Assembly: GCA_020284085.1 (NCBI GenBank)
Contig: JACEVL010000518.1
Location: 660,001-724,000, forward strand
Origin: Aporrectodea caliginosa
Lineage: Eukaryota > Annelida > Clitellata > Crassiclitellata > Lumbricidae
DNA: 64,000 bases
Reading direction: 5' to 3'
The notes under the pieces are model-generated. The model saw only the letters and a list, made by a program, of their open reading frames with translations, made no database searches and had not been told where the DNA came from. Shown one piece after another: positions 35,506-47,078 of the stretch; the stretch's first letter is position 1; every line of letters starts with the position of its first letter. The position numbers and the translations under genes were made by a program.

Positions 35506-35569
35506 AACCGTCTTAGGACGGGCAGTCATCTACTTACTATAATAACGCATTCGTTCGTCAAGCACCACT

Positions 35570-35715
35570 TTCTAAGGACAAAGCATCAAGCGATGGTTCT
35601 GACCAATTCTGAATGAAGGATTCTCTACACAGTAACAGTCTTATGGGAGGAGCATCGAACCCCTACTGTCCGCATTACAAGACGGGCAACTCTAACCAAT
35701 CTGCAATCGTCAACA
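35570..35715 (-). mobile_element. tRNA-derived SINE, family 2, copy D
   Basis: The minus strand reads GATTGGTTAGAGTTGCCCGT, CAGTAGGGGTTCGATGCTCC and a GATGCTTTGTCCTTAGAAAG tail, the same order as copy C. Confidence 0.62.
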
Positions 35716-35719
35716 TAAC

Positions 35720-36115
35720 ATACGTAACAGCCAAAGGGCTTTTGTTCCTGAACGTTAGTGGACTTTCTCAATACAGCTTCTGCTTGATCTATTTGTTGCT
35801 TCCCTGGTTCCTCTCTTTCTCAGCCCATCTCTTCCCTATGTTCGCCATTTCTCTTCGTTAAATTCTCTCTTCCTCAACCGAATCCTTCATTCATTCCACT
35901 TCCCTTCCATCTAACTCTTCCATCACCCCTCAAGTGTCTAGTGCATCTCTTTCCTAAATTCTCTATTTCGAAAACTCATTTCTTTCCCATACCACACCCT
36001 CCGTTTCTTAATCCACTCTTTCTTTAAAAATTCTATTTCTAACTCCACGTCTTCCTTAAATCCTCCCTTCTTCAACGCATCTTTTATTCACAATCCATCA
36101 CTTTCCCCGAGGCCT
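35720..36115. other. Pyrimidine-biased, no gene recognised
   Basis: Loose CTCTTTCC-rich sequence grading into the CCT array. Confidence 0.4.
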
Positions 36116-36124
36116 CTGCTTGTT

Positions 36125-36425
36125 CCTCCTCTTTTTTCCTCCTCCTCCTCCTCCTTCCTCCTCGTCCTCCTCCCTCCTTCTCCTCCTCCTCCTCCTCCCT
36201 CCTCGTCTGTCGTCGTCTTCCTCCTCCTCCTCTCCTCGTCCTCCTCCTCCTCCTCCTCCTCCTCCTCCTCCTCCTCCTCATATTCCTCCATCTCTTTTTC
36301 TCTTTCCCATTTTCTGCTGCTCCTCTTCCCCTCTACTTCTTTCCTCTTTTCCGTCACCTCCGATTTCTCCTCCTCCCCCTTTCCCTCCTCATGTTTGTCC
36401 TCCTCCTTCTTTTCGCTCCTTCCAC
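36125..36425. repeat. CCT-rich array
   Basis: Perfect (CCT)n at 36239-36279, degenerate elsewhere. Confidence 0.93.
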
Positions 36426-36481
36426 CGATACAGTCATGAACCGAGAGCATCCGTGACCACGCCGTGGCGCATCACTAAGCC

Positions 36482-36571
36482 AACCAGCAGCAGCAACGTC
36501 CGCATCTCGGTGCTCACGAGCCACGCAGCAGCAACAGCAGCAGCAGCACAAGCAACTACAGCGTCCATATA

Positions 36572-36610
<39 letters not shown>

Positions 36611-36612
36611 CT
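36482..36612. repeat. CAG-rich interrupted array
   Basis: Short CAG blocks interrupted by unique bases. The longest perfect run is 36572-36606. Confidence 0.85.
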
Positions 36613-36689
36613 CAGCGTCCTGCTGCGCAGCTGCAGAGACAAAGATTGATGTCATTTGCAGATGAACGACTGAAATACACATCACGATA

Positions 36690-37250
36690 CATCCGCTGCC
36701 GTCGCTCCTCCGCCTTCTCCTCCTCTCCTTCTCCTCCTTCCTCCTCCTCTTCTTCTTCTCCTCATCTTCCTGCTCCTACTCTTCCCCTCATCTTTCTCCT
36801 CTTCCTACTCTCCACTCTGCTCCTTGTTCTTTTGCTCCTCTCACACCTCCTCTTCCCACTCCACGTCTAATTTATGTTCTTCCTCCGACACCTCCTAATC
36901 TTCCTCCGTCTTCTTCTTCTCCTCCTTCTTGCATCTCATCCAGTTCCTCCAACCACCTCCTACTCCTATTCTTTCCAATTCTCCTCCTTCTCTTATTCCT
37001 CTTCCTTTTCTCTTATTTCTCTTCCTCCTCCTCTCTTCTTCTCCTTCCTCCTCCTTCTCTTTCCACTCCTCCTCTGACCTTACTCCTCCTGCTGCTCTTC
37101 CTGCTTCTATTATTCCTAATACTTCTTCTGTCTTCTTCTCCTCTTCCATCTAATCTTTCTCCTCCAGCTCACCGTCTTCTACTACAATTCCAATTCCCTG
37201 TCTTCCTCTGCTTCTTCTCTCTTCTCCACCTCCTTCTCCTGTCTCCCATG
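36690..37250. repeat. CTCCT/TTCTCC polypyrimidine tract
   Basis: Degenerate pyrimidine-rich sequence with no strict period. Confidence 0.85.
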
Positions 37251-37379
37251 TGCCTTTGTTCACCTCTGTTTGTGGCTTTCTTTCCATCACTGTCCATCTC
37301 TGTGTTTCTCCATATCTTGTCCCTCTTGACCTCTTCCTGTCCTTTCGTTGGCCTAACTCTTCCACTGTCTCTCTTTTCA

Positions 37380-39035
37380 TACGCCTCGCTTTGTCTCTTC
37401 CTGTCCCTCCGTCTGTCTCACTCTGTGTCTATCCCTCCCTTCGTGTGTCTCACTCTGTCTCTTCCTTTCCCTTCGTATGTCTCACTCGGTCTCTTTCTGT
37501 CATTCTTGTGTTTCCCAATGTCTCTTGTTGTCCCTTCCTGTGACTAACTCTGTCGTTGCCTGTCCTTTCGTATGTCTCACTCCATCTCTTCACATGTCTC
37601 ACTCCCTCCGTTCGTGTGTCTCACTCTGTCTCTGCCTGTTCCTTCGTATGTCTCACTCTGTCTCTGCCTATTCCTTCGTATGTCTCACCCTGTCTCTGTC
37701 TGTCCCTTCGTATGTCTCACTCTGTCTCTGCCTGTCCCTTCGTATGTCTCACTCTGTCTCTTCCTATCCCTTCGTATGTCTCACTCTGTCTCTGCCTGTT
37801 CCTTCGTATGTCTCACTCTGTCTCTGCCTGTCCCTTCGTATGTATGTCTCACTCTGTCTCTGCCTGTCTCTTCGTGTGTCTCACTCTGTCTCTGCCTGTC
37901 CCTTCGTATGTCTCACTCTGTCTCTGCCTGTTCCTTCGTAAGTCTCACTCTGTCTCTTCCTATCCCTTCGTATGTCTCACTCTGTCTCTGCCTGTTTCTT
38001 CGTATGTCTAACTCTGTCTCTTCCTATCCCTTCGTATGTCTAACTCTGTTTCTGCCTGTTCCTTCGTGTGTCTCACTCTGTCTCTGCCTGTCCCTCCGTG
38101 TGTCTCACTCTGTCTCTGCCTGTCCCTTCGTATGTCTCACTCTGTCTCTGCCTGTCCCTTCGTATGTCTCACTCTGTTTCTGCCTGTCCCTTCGTATGTC
38201 TCACTCTGTCTCTGCCTGTCCCTTCGTATGTCTCACTCTGTCTCTGCCTGTTCCTTCGTATGTCTCACTCTGTCTCTTCCTATCCCTTCGTATGTCTCAC
38301 TCTGTCTCTGCCTGTTCCTTCGTATGTCTCACTCTGTCTCTGCCTGTCCCTTCGTATGTCTCACTCTGTCTCTGCCTATCCCTTCGTATGTCTCACTCTG
38401 TCTCTTCCTATCCCTTCGTATGTCTCACTCTGTCTCTGCCTGTTCCTTCGTATGTCTCACTCTGTCTCTTCCTGTCCCTTCGTATGTCTCACTCTGTCTC
38501 TTCCTGTCCCTTCGTATGTCTAACTCTGATTCTGCCTGTTCCTTCGTATGTCTCACTGTGTCTCTCCCTGTCAATTCGTGTGTCTCACTCTGTCTCTGCC
38601 TGTTCCTTCGCATGTCTCACTCTGTCTCTGCCTGTTCCTTCGTATGTCTCACACTGTCTCTCCGTATGTCTCACTCTGTCTCTGCCCCTTCCTTCGTGTG
38701 TCTCACTGTGTCTCACTCTGTTTCAGCCTGTTCCCTCGTATGTCTTACTCTGCCTCTGCCTGTCCCTTCATGTGTCTCATACTTTTTCTTCCTGTCCCTT
38801 CGTATGTCTAACTCTGATTCTGCCTGTTCCTTCGTATGTTTCACCCTGTGTCTACCCTCCCATCGTATGTCTCACCCTGTCTCTGCCTGTGTCTCCGTGT
38901 GTCTCACTCTGTCTCTCCCTGTCCTTTCGTATGTCTCAGTCTGTCTCTGCCTGTCCCTTCATATGTCTCACTCTGTCTCTTCCTATCCCTTCGTATGTCT
39001 CAGTCTGTCTCTGTCTGCCTGTCCCAATCTGCCTC
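37380..39035. repeat. 32-bp minisatellite, about 46-50 variant units
   Basis: The unit contains CTCACTCTGTCTCTGCCTGT and CCCTTCGTATGT. Two main variants (TGCCTGT and TTCCTAT) are intermixed, with length variants at the 3' side (38640-38720). Long frames such as 37572-39197 are artefacts. Confidence 0.96.
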
Positions 39036-39399
39036 TCTCTCCATCCCCGTATCTGCTCGTCTTCGTCGAAAACCATCTTCCGTTGGCTGCGGCGCGTGGA
39101 CAGCATCGTCGTCGTGTGTCTTCGGCTGCTGCTGCTGGCGGCACAGAAATCGCGCGCATACGCCGCATCCGCCGAACGAACTCTAGCATCCATTTGAGGA
39201 AATTTATGCCAGTCGCTCTCGCTCGCGATTACTCGTCCACCTCAGTGGCGCCGACTGTACGCTCACCTCACACACGGCGACTGTACGCAAAGTTGTACGT
39301 CCAGTTGTACACTCGATGTACATTATAATACCCGTTACATCTGCCTCATTGGCCGTCGAGGTAAAGGGGTTTTTGCACTGAGTGCCGAGTTTATAGCGG

Positions 39400-40228
39400 T
39401 TCGCAGAGGCCGATAAAATCAGCGCAGATTTGACGCTAGACGGCGCGAGTGTCGTCTGTCGGTGTTCGAGAGACTGTGGGCACTGTAGCTGGCTTTTAAG
39501 GAAGTCTCTCTTGGCGGATTTAAGGCCTCAACGGAAGTCGCTTCTTGCCTGCTCTAACCTACGGTGACGTCAATGGATCACGTGCTCTGTTTTTTCTCGA
39601 TGTGGTTCTTTATAATTGGTAACACATTCGGATTACGAGTCGGGATAAGCGGAAAGAATTAGAGATTTAGAAACAGAGTCAAAGAGAATGAGAACGACTT
39701 AGACAGAAAAGTAGAAAGAATTAGATAGAAAAATACAGAAAATCGAGAGAATATGAGATAATTAATATAAAAAGAGCCAGTAAGAACAAATCAAGAGAGA
39801 ATTAGAGAGATTTTTGAGAGAATTTTGACAGATTTACGAAGAATAACAGAGAATTGTACGACAAAATCTGGGATTTACAGTTGCCATATTTGAGCAGGGT
39901 GTTACCCAGCACAGCACCAGTCGCTGTGACCTACATCATAAGTGTTTCGGCGAAACATCCAGTGCGTTTCGGTGATGAGAATCCGTTTCGTTGGGAGAAA
40001 ATATCTTGAACGCCCGCTGCGAGTTTTTCCAATTGAAGAGCCACCGTTTTTTCTTCACGATTCGTTAGATGTTCCTCTTCGGTCGTCGTCGCGAGATGGA
40101 GCCAGCGTCGTCAAGGCAACGACGTGCACCGGATGTTGATCGTCGCTGCTTCCGGTAGAAGGAGAGGCCATCTATCGGTCGATCATCCGTCGGTAGGTAG
40201 GTAGGTGCGTAGGTAGGAAGTGGGGAGA
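39400..40228 (+). promoter_or_regulatory. Probable promoter and 5' UTR of the glutamate-receptor gene
   Basis: This CpG-containing, mostly non-repetitive sequence lies just before the first coding exon at 40229. It holds a perfect CRE (TGACGTCA, 39565-39572) followed 6 bp later by an E-box CACGTG (39579-39584). A short GTAG tetranucleotide run (about 40192-40218) lies in the presumed leader. The transcription start cannot be placed from sequence alone. Confidence 0.35.
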
Positions 40229-40418
40229 ATGAGGAACCGATCGTCGTCTAAGTCTCTCTGCGTTGAATACGTTTCATGGTCGTCGTGTTCCATCAAGGTC
40301 CTTCTTCTGCTCATTCTGACAGTCAGTGCCACATTGAACAACCGGAAGCGGACGCAAGGACTGGCACCAGGGGCCGCTACCTTCGGAATGGCACCTCTTC
40401 CAATTCGAATACCCATCG
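40229..40418 (+). CDS. GRIA-like: Ionotropic glutamate receptor (AMPA/kainate-like), first coding exon
   Basis: The exon starts at the ATG at 40229 (context gggagaATGa) and encodes 63 residues plus one base. It has a basic/Ser-rich N-terminus, a hydrophobic signal-peptide core (residues 21-36, SIKVLLLLILTVSATL), a short linker and the end LPIRIPI. It stops at a clean donor, G|GTATGT (GT at 40419-40420). The single leftover G joins the GG at the start of the exon at 49045 to make Gly, giving the contiguous IPIGSIFES. This resembles the first beta-strand of the ligand-gated channel amino-terminal domain (compare IQIGGLF in AMPA receptors). Such receptors are tetrameric excitatory synaptic channels. 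AMPA versus kainate class cannot be fixed from two exons. The vertebrate GRIA exon 1/2 junction falls at nearly the same place, from memory. Confidence 0.7.
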
Positions 40419-40499
40419 GTATGTATTCCAAAAGATAGGCGCTATACGTAATATCTTCATATTATAAGCCTACGTGAAAAACATGTATATACATCCACT

Positions 40500-40745
40500 T
40501 ATTTTCCATGGTTCTGTTAAAGGCCGCTCCTCTCTTCGATCAGAATCTGCTGGAAAATATTTGTTCCTAGTACACGTCTTGTCTTTGGCCAGCGATCGTT
40601 TCCAGTTGCCGGGCACTCCATCAGGAACTATCCTCCTCATCATGTTCGCAACTCTCCCAGCGAGAGACTGTCTTTCGCCCTAAACTGAAAACTTACCTCT
40701 TCCAGTCTATCTATGGGTCTTAATGGTTGCCTGGCTTCAATGTGC
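40500..40745 (+). mobile_element. LINE 3'-end fragment in the receptor intron
   Basis: CACGTCTTGTCTTTGGCCAG through AGAGACTGTCTTTCGCCCTA and CTTACCTCTTCCAGTCTATC match the family at 28480 and the inverted copy at 45365. Confidence 0.65.
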
Positions 40746-41139
40746 ACTTCTTAACTTTGAAAGGAATGCGTTATCAAATTACAGTTCTATTGTATTGTAT
40801 CAATATAATATCCTTGTTTACTGTATCGCACCATTGTCGATTGAAATGCAATCGAAAACATTAGAACATAATCGAACACTAAAATAGAATACACTATATA
40901 TCATGCAATAGAGTATTGCGAGACTATTAATATAAATCAATAGAAAATGATACAATGCAACACAATAATTATAATACAGGACACAACACAATAATGCAAA
41001 ATGTGCAGTACTAAACAATGCTAAACGATACAATATCACAACTATGGGACTTATAAACGAAATAAAGCTGCAATATAGGCCTAGTAATTCTTTTACCTAT
41101 ACGTACATATAGAGAATGGGAAGAACTCCATACATTTTG

Positions 41140-41405
41140 TTCAACCACTATAGTGTCTCCGTGCATCCTTCTCCACAGTCTGCGATCTGCTTGTGTGGTT
41201 ATTTTGGTTGAGCCTCGATGTAAAACTCTCATGTGCTCTTCTGCGTTCCATGTTGTTGCCCCAAAGGAATGGAACCGACCACCATGTTTAAACGTTGTTC
41301 GAACGCTTTCTTTTCCTTTAAGACGCCTCAAAACTCACTTCTTCACATTGACTTTCAAACAATTAGATAACTAACATCTCTTCACCTGGCGACTGACAAA
41401 CTGCG
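41140..41405 (+). mobile_element. LINE 3'-end fragment (VAPKEWNR family)
   Basis: The translation contains SSAFHVVAPKEWNR, then LRRLKTHFFTLTFKQ, a common C-terminus of LINE ORF2. It is followed by TCTTCACCTGGCGACTGAC. The same family occurs at 55225-55470. Confidence 0.68.
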
Positions 41406-41439
41406 CCTCTTCTGTCTAAAGAACAGAATAATTGAAGGA

Positions 41440-41840
41440 AGGAAGCAGCAAAGGAAGGAAGGAAGGAAGGAAGGAAGGAAGGAAGGAAGGACAGCAGAAT
41501 AAGAGAGAGGGACATTGTGCACACTTTAGACATAAGAGGATAGCCAGAAGGAACAAAAGAGAGATGGACGAAGGAGGAAGAAAGGAAAGGGAAGAAAGGA
41601 GAGGGAAGAGGAAGGAAAGAAAAGAAGGAGAAGAAAGGAAGAAAGGAAGGAGGGAAGAAGGAAGAGAAGAAGGAGGGAAGGAAGGAAGGAGGGAAGAAAG
41701 GAAGGAGGAAGGAAGGAAGTTGAAGCAGGAGGGAGCAAAAGGGAAGAAAGGAAGGAGGAAGAAAGGAAGGAGGGAAGAAAGAAGGAGAAGGAAGGACAGG
41801 AAGATAGGAAGGACAGAAGAAAGGAAGGAGGAAGACGTTG
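41440..41840. repeat. GGAA/GGAGG purine array
   Basis: (GGAA)n at 41453-41490, then degenerate AAGGAAGGAGG sequence. Confidence 0.93.
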
Positions 41841-41869
41841 TGCAGGCAATGCCAGGCATGATGCGAAAT

Positions 41870-42060
41870 TCACAGGGACAGAGACAGAGACAGAGGGAGA
41901 CATGCACAGCCACTCAGAGACAGAAGCAGACGGAGAAGTAGGCAGGAGATCAAGGCAAGACAGAAACAGGGACAGAGGGACATTGTGCACAAATAGAAAG
42001 AGAGAGGAGACATAGGCATACTTAGGCAGATAAACAGAGAGACTGATGGAGCTAGGCAAA
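41870..42060. repeat. GACAGA-rich degenerate patch
   Basis: It includes two copies of GAGGGACATTGTGCACA-like sequence (41508 and 41976). Confidence 0.7.
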
Positions 42061-42089
42061 GAGGGAAAGAGAGAGATCGAGGAAAAACT

Positions 42090-42185
42090 TCAAGGTTGTC
42101 ATTCGTTTATATAGCGCCTCTATCGACAGAAACACGGTCCAGAGATTTCGACTAAAGTACACATATGACAAATCCATTCCGACAA
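42090..42185. mobile_element. Repeat tail fragment before the ATTC array
   Basis: TCGTTTATATAGCGCCTCTA resembles the tatatagcgcc tails of other repeats here. The tetranucleotide array follows directly. Confidence 0.3.
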
Positions 42186-42227
42186 GTTGGACAAATTGCC
42201 AATTGCTACATTCCATGACAAAGCTAT

Positions 42228-42345
42228 AATTCATTCATTCATTCATTCATTCATTCATTCATTCATTCATTCATTCATTCATTCATTCATTCATTCATTC
42301 ATTCATTCATTCATTCATTCATTCATTCTTTCATCTCTTCATTCA
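42228..42345. repeat. (ATTC)n microsatellite, about 25 units
   Basis: A perfect tetranucleotide array, degenerating 3' into TTTCATTC. Confidence 0.97.
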
Positions 42346-42419
42346 TTCTTTTTCTTCTTTCTTTCTGTCACTCTTTCATGCTTTCATTTCTTCATTCGTT
42401 CTCTCTAGGTTTTTCAGAA

Positions 42420-42835
42420 TGTTACTTAATTTCTTTGCTTCAACAATCTCATCAAAGTCTGTTCTTCAAATTTTCAATATTTTGATCGGCCCTCACCGAA
42501 ACCGGTTTTCAAGAATCCGTGGCGTGCTCCAAATGAAGTAAACTGGGGGAAATGACCTCACTGCTCCTGTCTGGACTCTGGATGCGCACTCGAGAACTAT
42601 GTTCCGTGCTGTTTTTCTACAATGAATTGTTGTCGATCGTGCATTAGTCTGAAGGGAGGGGGGCTCCATTTGGGCGAATCTCTTAGTTAATGTATCGATG
42701 TAATGTGCGTCTGGCGGGTGGGGGAGAGGGGGGCTTGGCGTCACCCACCCAACCCACGACCCCCACGCAGTCTGTCACAGTGGCAGACTTGATTAACAAG
42801 TAATTCACCGAATCTGTCGCTGGCCGAACGTCACG
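42420..42835. other. No gene recognised
   Basis: Unique sequence in the receptor intron; no supported exon. Confidence 0.4.
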
Positions 42836-42839
42836 GGGC

Positions 42840-43175
42840 ATATGGAACAGGAGGAGGAAAAGGACAAGGAGGTGGAGGAGGAAAGGGACAAGGAGGAGAG
42901 GAGGCAGAGGACACGGAGGAAGAGAAGGAAGAAGACACGGTGAAGAGGGGAATAGGACAAGGAGAGGAGGAAGAAGAGGTCACTGAGAAGGAGGATGAGG
43001 AGGACATGGAGCAAGAGGAGGATTAGGAAGTGAGAAGGAGGACAAGAACGAAGGGAATAGGAGGAGGAAGAGAAGAAGGAATAGAAGAAATAGGAAGATG
43101 AAGAGGAGGAGAAGAGGACAAGGAAGATGGGAACCAGGAGGATGATTACAAGGAGGAGGAGACGAAGGTGGCGGA
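42840..43175. repeat. GGA-rich purine tract
   Basis: Degenerate AGGAGG-rich sequence whose strand bias flips at about 43180. Confidence 0.88.
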
Positions 43176-43184
43176 GGAGGAAAT

Positions 43185-43835
43185 TCGCTTCTCTTTCCTC
43201 ATTTGCCTCATCGTCCTACTTCTCTCCTCAGTTTCATCCTCTTGCTCCATGTTGCCACCTCTGCTCCTCCTCATACCATTTCTCCTATGTCTTCGCTTCC
43301 AGATCCTCCTTTTCATCTCTTCCTCCTCTTACCTTCTCCTTCTGTCCTCTTCCATATTCCTCCATACTCCTCGTCTACTTCTTCTGTCCCCTCTTCCTTC
43401 TCCTTCAATTTCCACTTTCACCTCCTCTTCCCTTCCTTCTGCTTCTCCTCCTGTTTTCTCGTCCTTTTCTTCCTTCTCCTCCTCATCTTCGTTTTTCTTC
43501 ATCTCCGCCTTTCCCTCTGTTCTCCTCTTCTTCTCCATCCTCCTTCTCCTCCTTCTCTTCTTCCTTATTCTCGTCTTCTTCTCACCACTCCACTTTCTCC
43601 AGTTCTCCTCCAGTTCCCCTCCTATTCCCATATTCTCCTTCCTCCAGTTTTCTCCCTCCTACTCCTCTTCTTCTCCTCTTCCCTTCCATTTTCTCCTCCT
43701 CCTTCTTCTCCTGCTCTTCCTCTCGTTCCTGTTCCTCCTCCTTTTCTTCCTGTTCCTCCGCTTCTTCCTCCTCTTCCTCCTCTTCTTCCTCCTCCTCCGT
43801 CTCTTTCTCTTCGCCTTTCTCCTTCTGCTCGTGGT
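43185..43835. repeat. CCT/CTT polypyrimidine tract
   Basis: Degenerate, adjacent to and of opposite bias from 42840-43175. Confidence 0.9.
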
Positions 43836-43999
43836 TCCCTGTTCATCCGCGTCTGTCTGTTCATGTGTTTGTGTGTTCGTGTGTGTCTGTCTTCTCTCAC
43901 GCAAATCCTTCATTAAGCGACGATGCAGCGGTCGACATGTATCTAACGACAATCGCTTGATCCTCCAGCGACATCTGGTTTATTGGACGACACCATGTC

Positions 44000-44715
44000 T
44001 CTCCCTCTCTCTGCCTTTCTCTCTGCCTTTGTCACTGTCTCTCTGGTTCCATACCTCTGTCACTCCCTCTCTGGATCATTGTCTTTATCACTGCCTCTCT
44101 GCCTATATACTTTTATCACTGCCTCTATGGCTTTCTGCTTTTATCACTTCCTCTCTGGCTCTCTGCCTTTACCACTGCATCTGTGTTTTTTGCTTTTATC
44201 ACTGTTGCTCTCGCTCCCGCTTTTTTCACTAGCTTTCTGCTTTTATCACTGCCTCTCTGACTTTTTGCTTTTATCACTGCCTCTCTGGCTTTCTGCTTTT
44301 ATCACTGCCTCTCTGGCTTTCTGCTTTTATCACTGCCTCTCTGTTTCTCTTCTTTTATCACTGCCTCTCTGGCTTTCTGCTTTTATCACTGCCTCTCTGA
44401 CTTTTTGCTTTTATCACTGCCTCTCTGACTTTTTGCTTTTATCACTGCCTCTCTGGCTTTCTGCTTTTATCACTGCCTCTCTGACTTTCTGCTTTTATCA
44501 CTGCCTCTCTGACTTTCTGCTGTTATCACTGCCTCTCTGGCTTTCTGCTTTTATCACTGCCTCTCTGACTTTCTGCTTTTATCACTGCCTCTCTGACTTT
44601 CTGCTTTTATCACTGCCTCTCTCCTCTGGCTCCTCTGCCTTTTATCACTGTCTCTCTGGCTTTCTGCTTTCATCTGACTTTCTGCTCACTGCCTCTCTGA
44701 CTTTCTGATTTGATC
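44000..44715. repeat. 28-bp minisatellite
   Basis: The unit contains CTTTCTGCTTTTATCACTGC and CTCTCTG(A/G). It is best conserved at 44225-44620 (about 14 units) and diverged on both sides. Confidence 0.95.
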
Positions 44716-44774
44716 ACTGAGCATTCTTCTCAATCTCTCTCTGTATCTGCTCAGTCTTTTTTGTCTCAGTCTTT

Positions 44775-44998
<224 letters not shown>

Positions 44999-45364
44999 CT
45001 CTTCCCCTTCCCGAAAACGTTCAGTTCACACTGATTTCGCCATTTCGAACGCATCTGCTCTTCCACTTCTTCCATCTTATTTTATTATTATCTTCTGTTG
45101 AATTAGCAATTTGAAAAAGAGTTGTCTTAAGATCGAGAACAAAACAACACAAGCGACTCAGAACACATGGAAGACCGTTCAAAAATATATGCTCAGCAAA
45201 CGAAAAACTCGTTCACCAAGAACAGTTCTAGTTTTAAGTCTGATGAGAGAAGAATCATGAGATGACCAATATTTTTAAAAACGATGTCTGCGGATATTTG
45301 AATTGTAGAATGGTCGGCCATTCTTCAGTGTTTTATAAACTGTGATCCCCTATTTAAAACATAG

Positions 45365-45590
45365 CGAGAAATGAAGCCAGGTAACAGAAAACGTCAAGAG
45401 TCTCAGGTGAACTGGAAGAGGTAAGTGTTCAGTTGAGATTGAGAGACAATCTCAGTAGGAGAGTTTTGAACGCGATGAGGTGGAGAGTTCCAGATGAAGG
45501 AGGGACCATCAACTGTGAATGAACGCCGACCAAAGACAAGACACGTTGCAGGAACGACACACTTTCAGCTGATGCTTATCCTGGAGTGAG
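45365..45590 (-). mobile_element. LINE 3'-end fragment
   Basis: The reverse complement reads CGTGTCTTGTCTTTGGTCGG through GAGATTGTCTCTCAATCTCA and CTTACCTCTTCCAGTTCACC, the same family as 28480 and 40500. Confidence 0.65.
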
Positions 45591-45594
45591 AGGA

Positions 45595-46010
45595 TCAGCC
45601 TTTGACTGAGCTGCTCGTGCTCTCATCTCTCCCGCTATTATTTTTTCGATATATAAATATACAGGCTAGAAATATACACAAGAATACATACCTTATCATC
45701 TTATGCAAAACTGTATTTGTCAACTGATATATGTGTATTACTATATATATATGCACATGATGTGATAGGACGAATAAGCTTAATATAAATATATTATACA
45801 TGTGCATGTTGTATCCTTCCCTACTGAGAATATAAATGAAAAATTAGATTAAGGAATATAATATATTTTGATGAAAAGCGAATCGATTTGGCAGAAAAGG
45901 TCTGACGCTAAGTTGGCAGTTGCGTCGTCATCGTCATCGTCATCAGATTGTCATCGATTTCCGGTCTGTTGTTTCCATCGCTGCAGAGATTCGTTCGTCT
46001 GGACTTGGAA
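45595..46010. other. AT-rich, no gene recognised
   Basis: TATATA-rich short patches; a (GTCATC)n run at 45926-45945. Confidence 0.45.
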
Positions 46011-46014
46011 CAGA

Positions 46015-46345
46015 CTGAGACATGAAAAACAACAAAACAGAATTAGGAAAAGAACAGAATATAAAAACAGAACAGAATTAGGAAAAGAACTAAACAAAGA
46101 ACAGAATTAGGAAAAGAACTGAAAACAAAACAGAACTACGAAGATAACTGAAAGCAAAGTAGAACTAGGAACTGCACAGAACTAATAACACAGCAAAGCA
46201 GAACTAGAAACATTATGAAGTTGAGAACAGTTTAAAACAGAACCAAAAGCACAACAGAATTAAGAATACATCACAAGTAAGAACAAAGCTAAGAACACGA
46301 CTGAGAACACAGCACAACTAAGAATAGCCAGACGAGAACAGAATT
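46015..46345. repeat. Degenerate AACAGAATTAGGAAAAGAAC tandem repeat
   Basis: Units of about 20-25 bp (AACAGAACTAGGAA-like), best conserved at 46035-46125 and decaying downstream. Confidence 0.8.
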
Positions 46346-46502
46346 AAAACATCAGAAGCTTTCATGCATGATTCACCAGCTAATCAACTCTCATTGTTCT
46401 CCTCTCTTGATATACTTAGGCCTACCAATGATTTACATTTTTGGATGTAATTAAGCAGACTTTGTCTCAATTCGGCTAAGACCAATTGATATGGTTTGGG
46501 AC

Positions 46503-46790
46503 CAGTGTGGTTCTCCTTACAGATTTTATTTCATTTAAAGTTGCAGTTATAGTTAATGGCTTTTCATTTTAGTTATAGTTACAGTTATAGTTAGTATTTT
46601 TTAGTCATAGTAATAGTTACTAGATTTTTATTTTAGCAAGTGCCTAGTTACAATGAGGCTAAGCGAATTTGCCTATAAACGCAGCAGTTGTCTATTAAGT
46701 TAAGACGCGGCATACAATTTGCTTAGAGCTTCGAAAGGCTTTGAAGAATGAATGCATTTAGCTTCATTATTTATGCACTTAACCTTGATG
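46503..46790 (-). mobile_element. Second copy of the 541-bp hAT MITE, outer part
   Basis: It begins CAGTGTGGTTCTCCTTACAG and continues with ATAGTTATAGTTA-like subterminal repeats, then core sequence. It matches the reverse complement of about 13210-13450. The other half resumes at 48100, so about 1.3 kb interrupts the element. Confidence 0.7.
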
Positions 46791-46889
46791 CTAAAAATTC
46801 ATCAGTCCTGACCTGATTAATTGTTACCATTCCAGAGTTTCCTTTCAAGTTCTATCAATTTGTTCCATCATTAAGTGGGGAAGACTAGA

Positions 46890-47078
46890 TAAGCCCATTG
46901 GGCTTCTTCTCCCCACGAATCGATTTTATTACTTAACCTGTTAGACTATGACCTCTTCAATTTCTGTTTCTTATTAATGGCGCTTACTAAATGTAAACTG
47001 GTGTACATTGTAGGCCTATTCACTGTTAATGGAATCGATTCGAATAAATTTGATTTGATTTGATTTGATCTACTACCC
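46890..47078 (+). mobile_element. LINE 3' tail with GATTT repeats
   Basis: AAGCCCATTGGGCTTCTTCT, GTAAACTGGTGTACATTG and AATAAATTTGATTTGATTTG resemble the 3' UTR and short-repeat tail of a LINE. It lies within the 1.3 kb that interrupts the hAT MITE copy. Confidence 0.5.

Noticed and set aside
37572..39328. 541- and 430-residue CLTLSLPVPSYVS repeats resembling membrane segments
   Set aside because: Translation of the 32-bp minisatellite; open in all three + frames.
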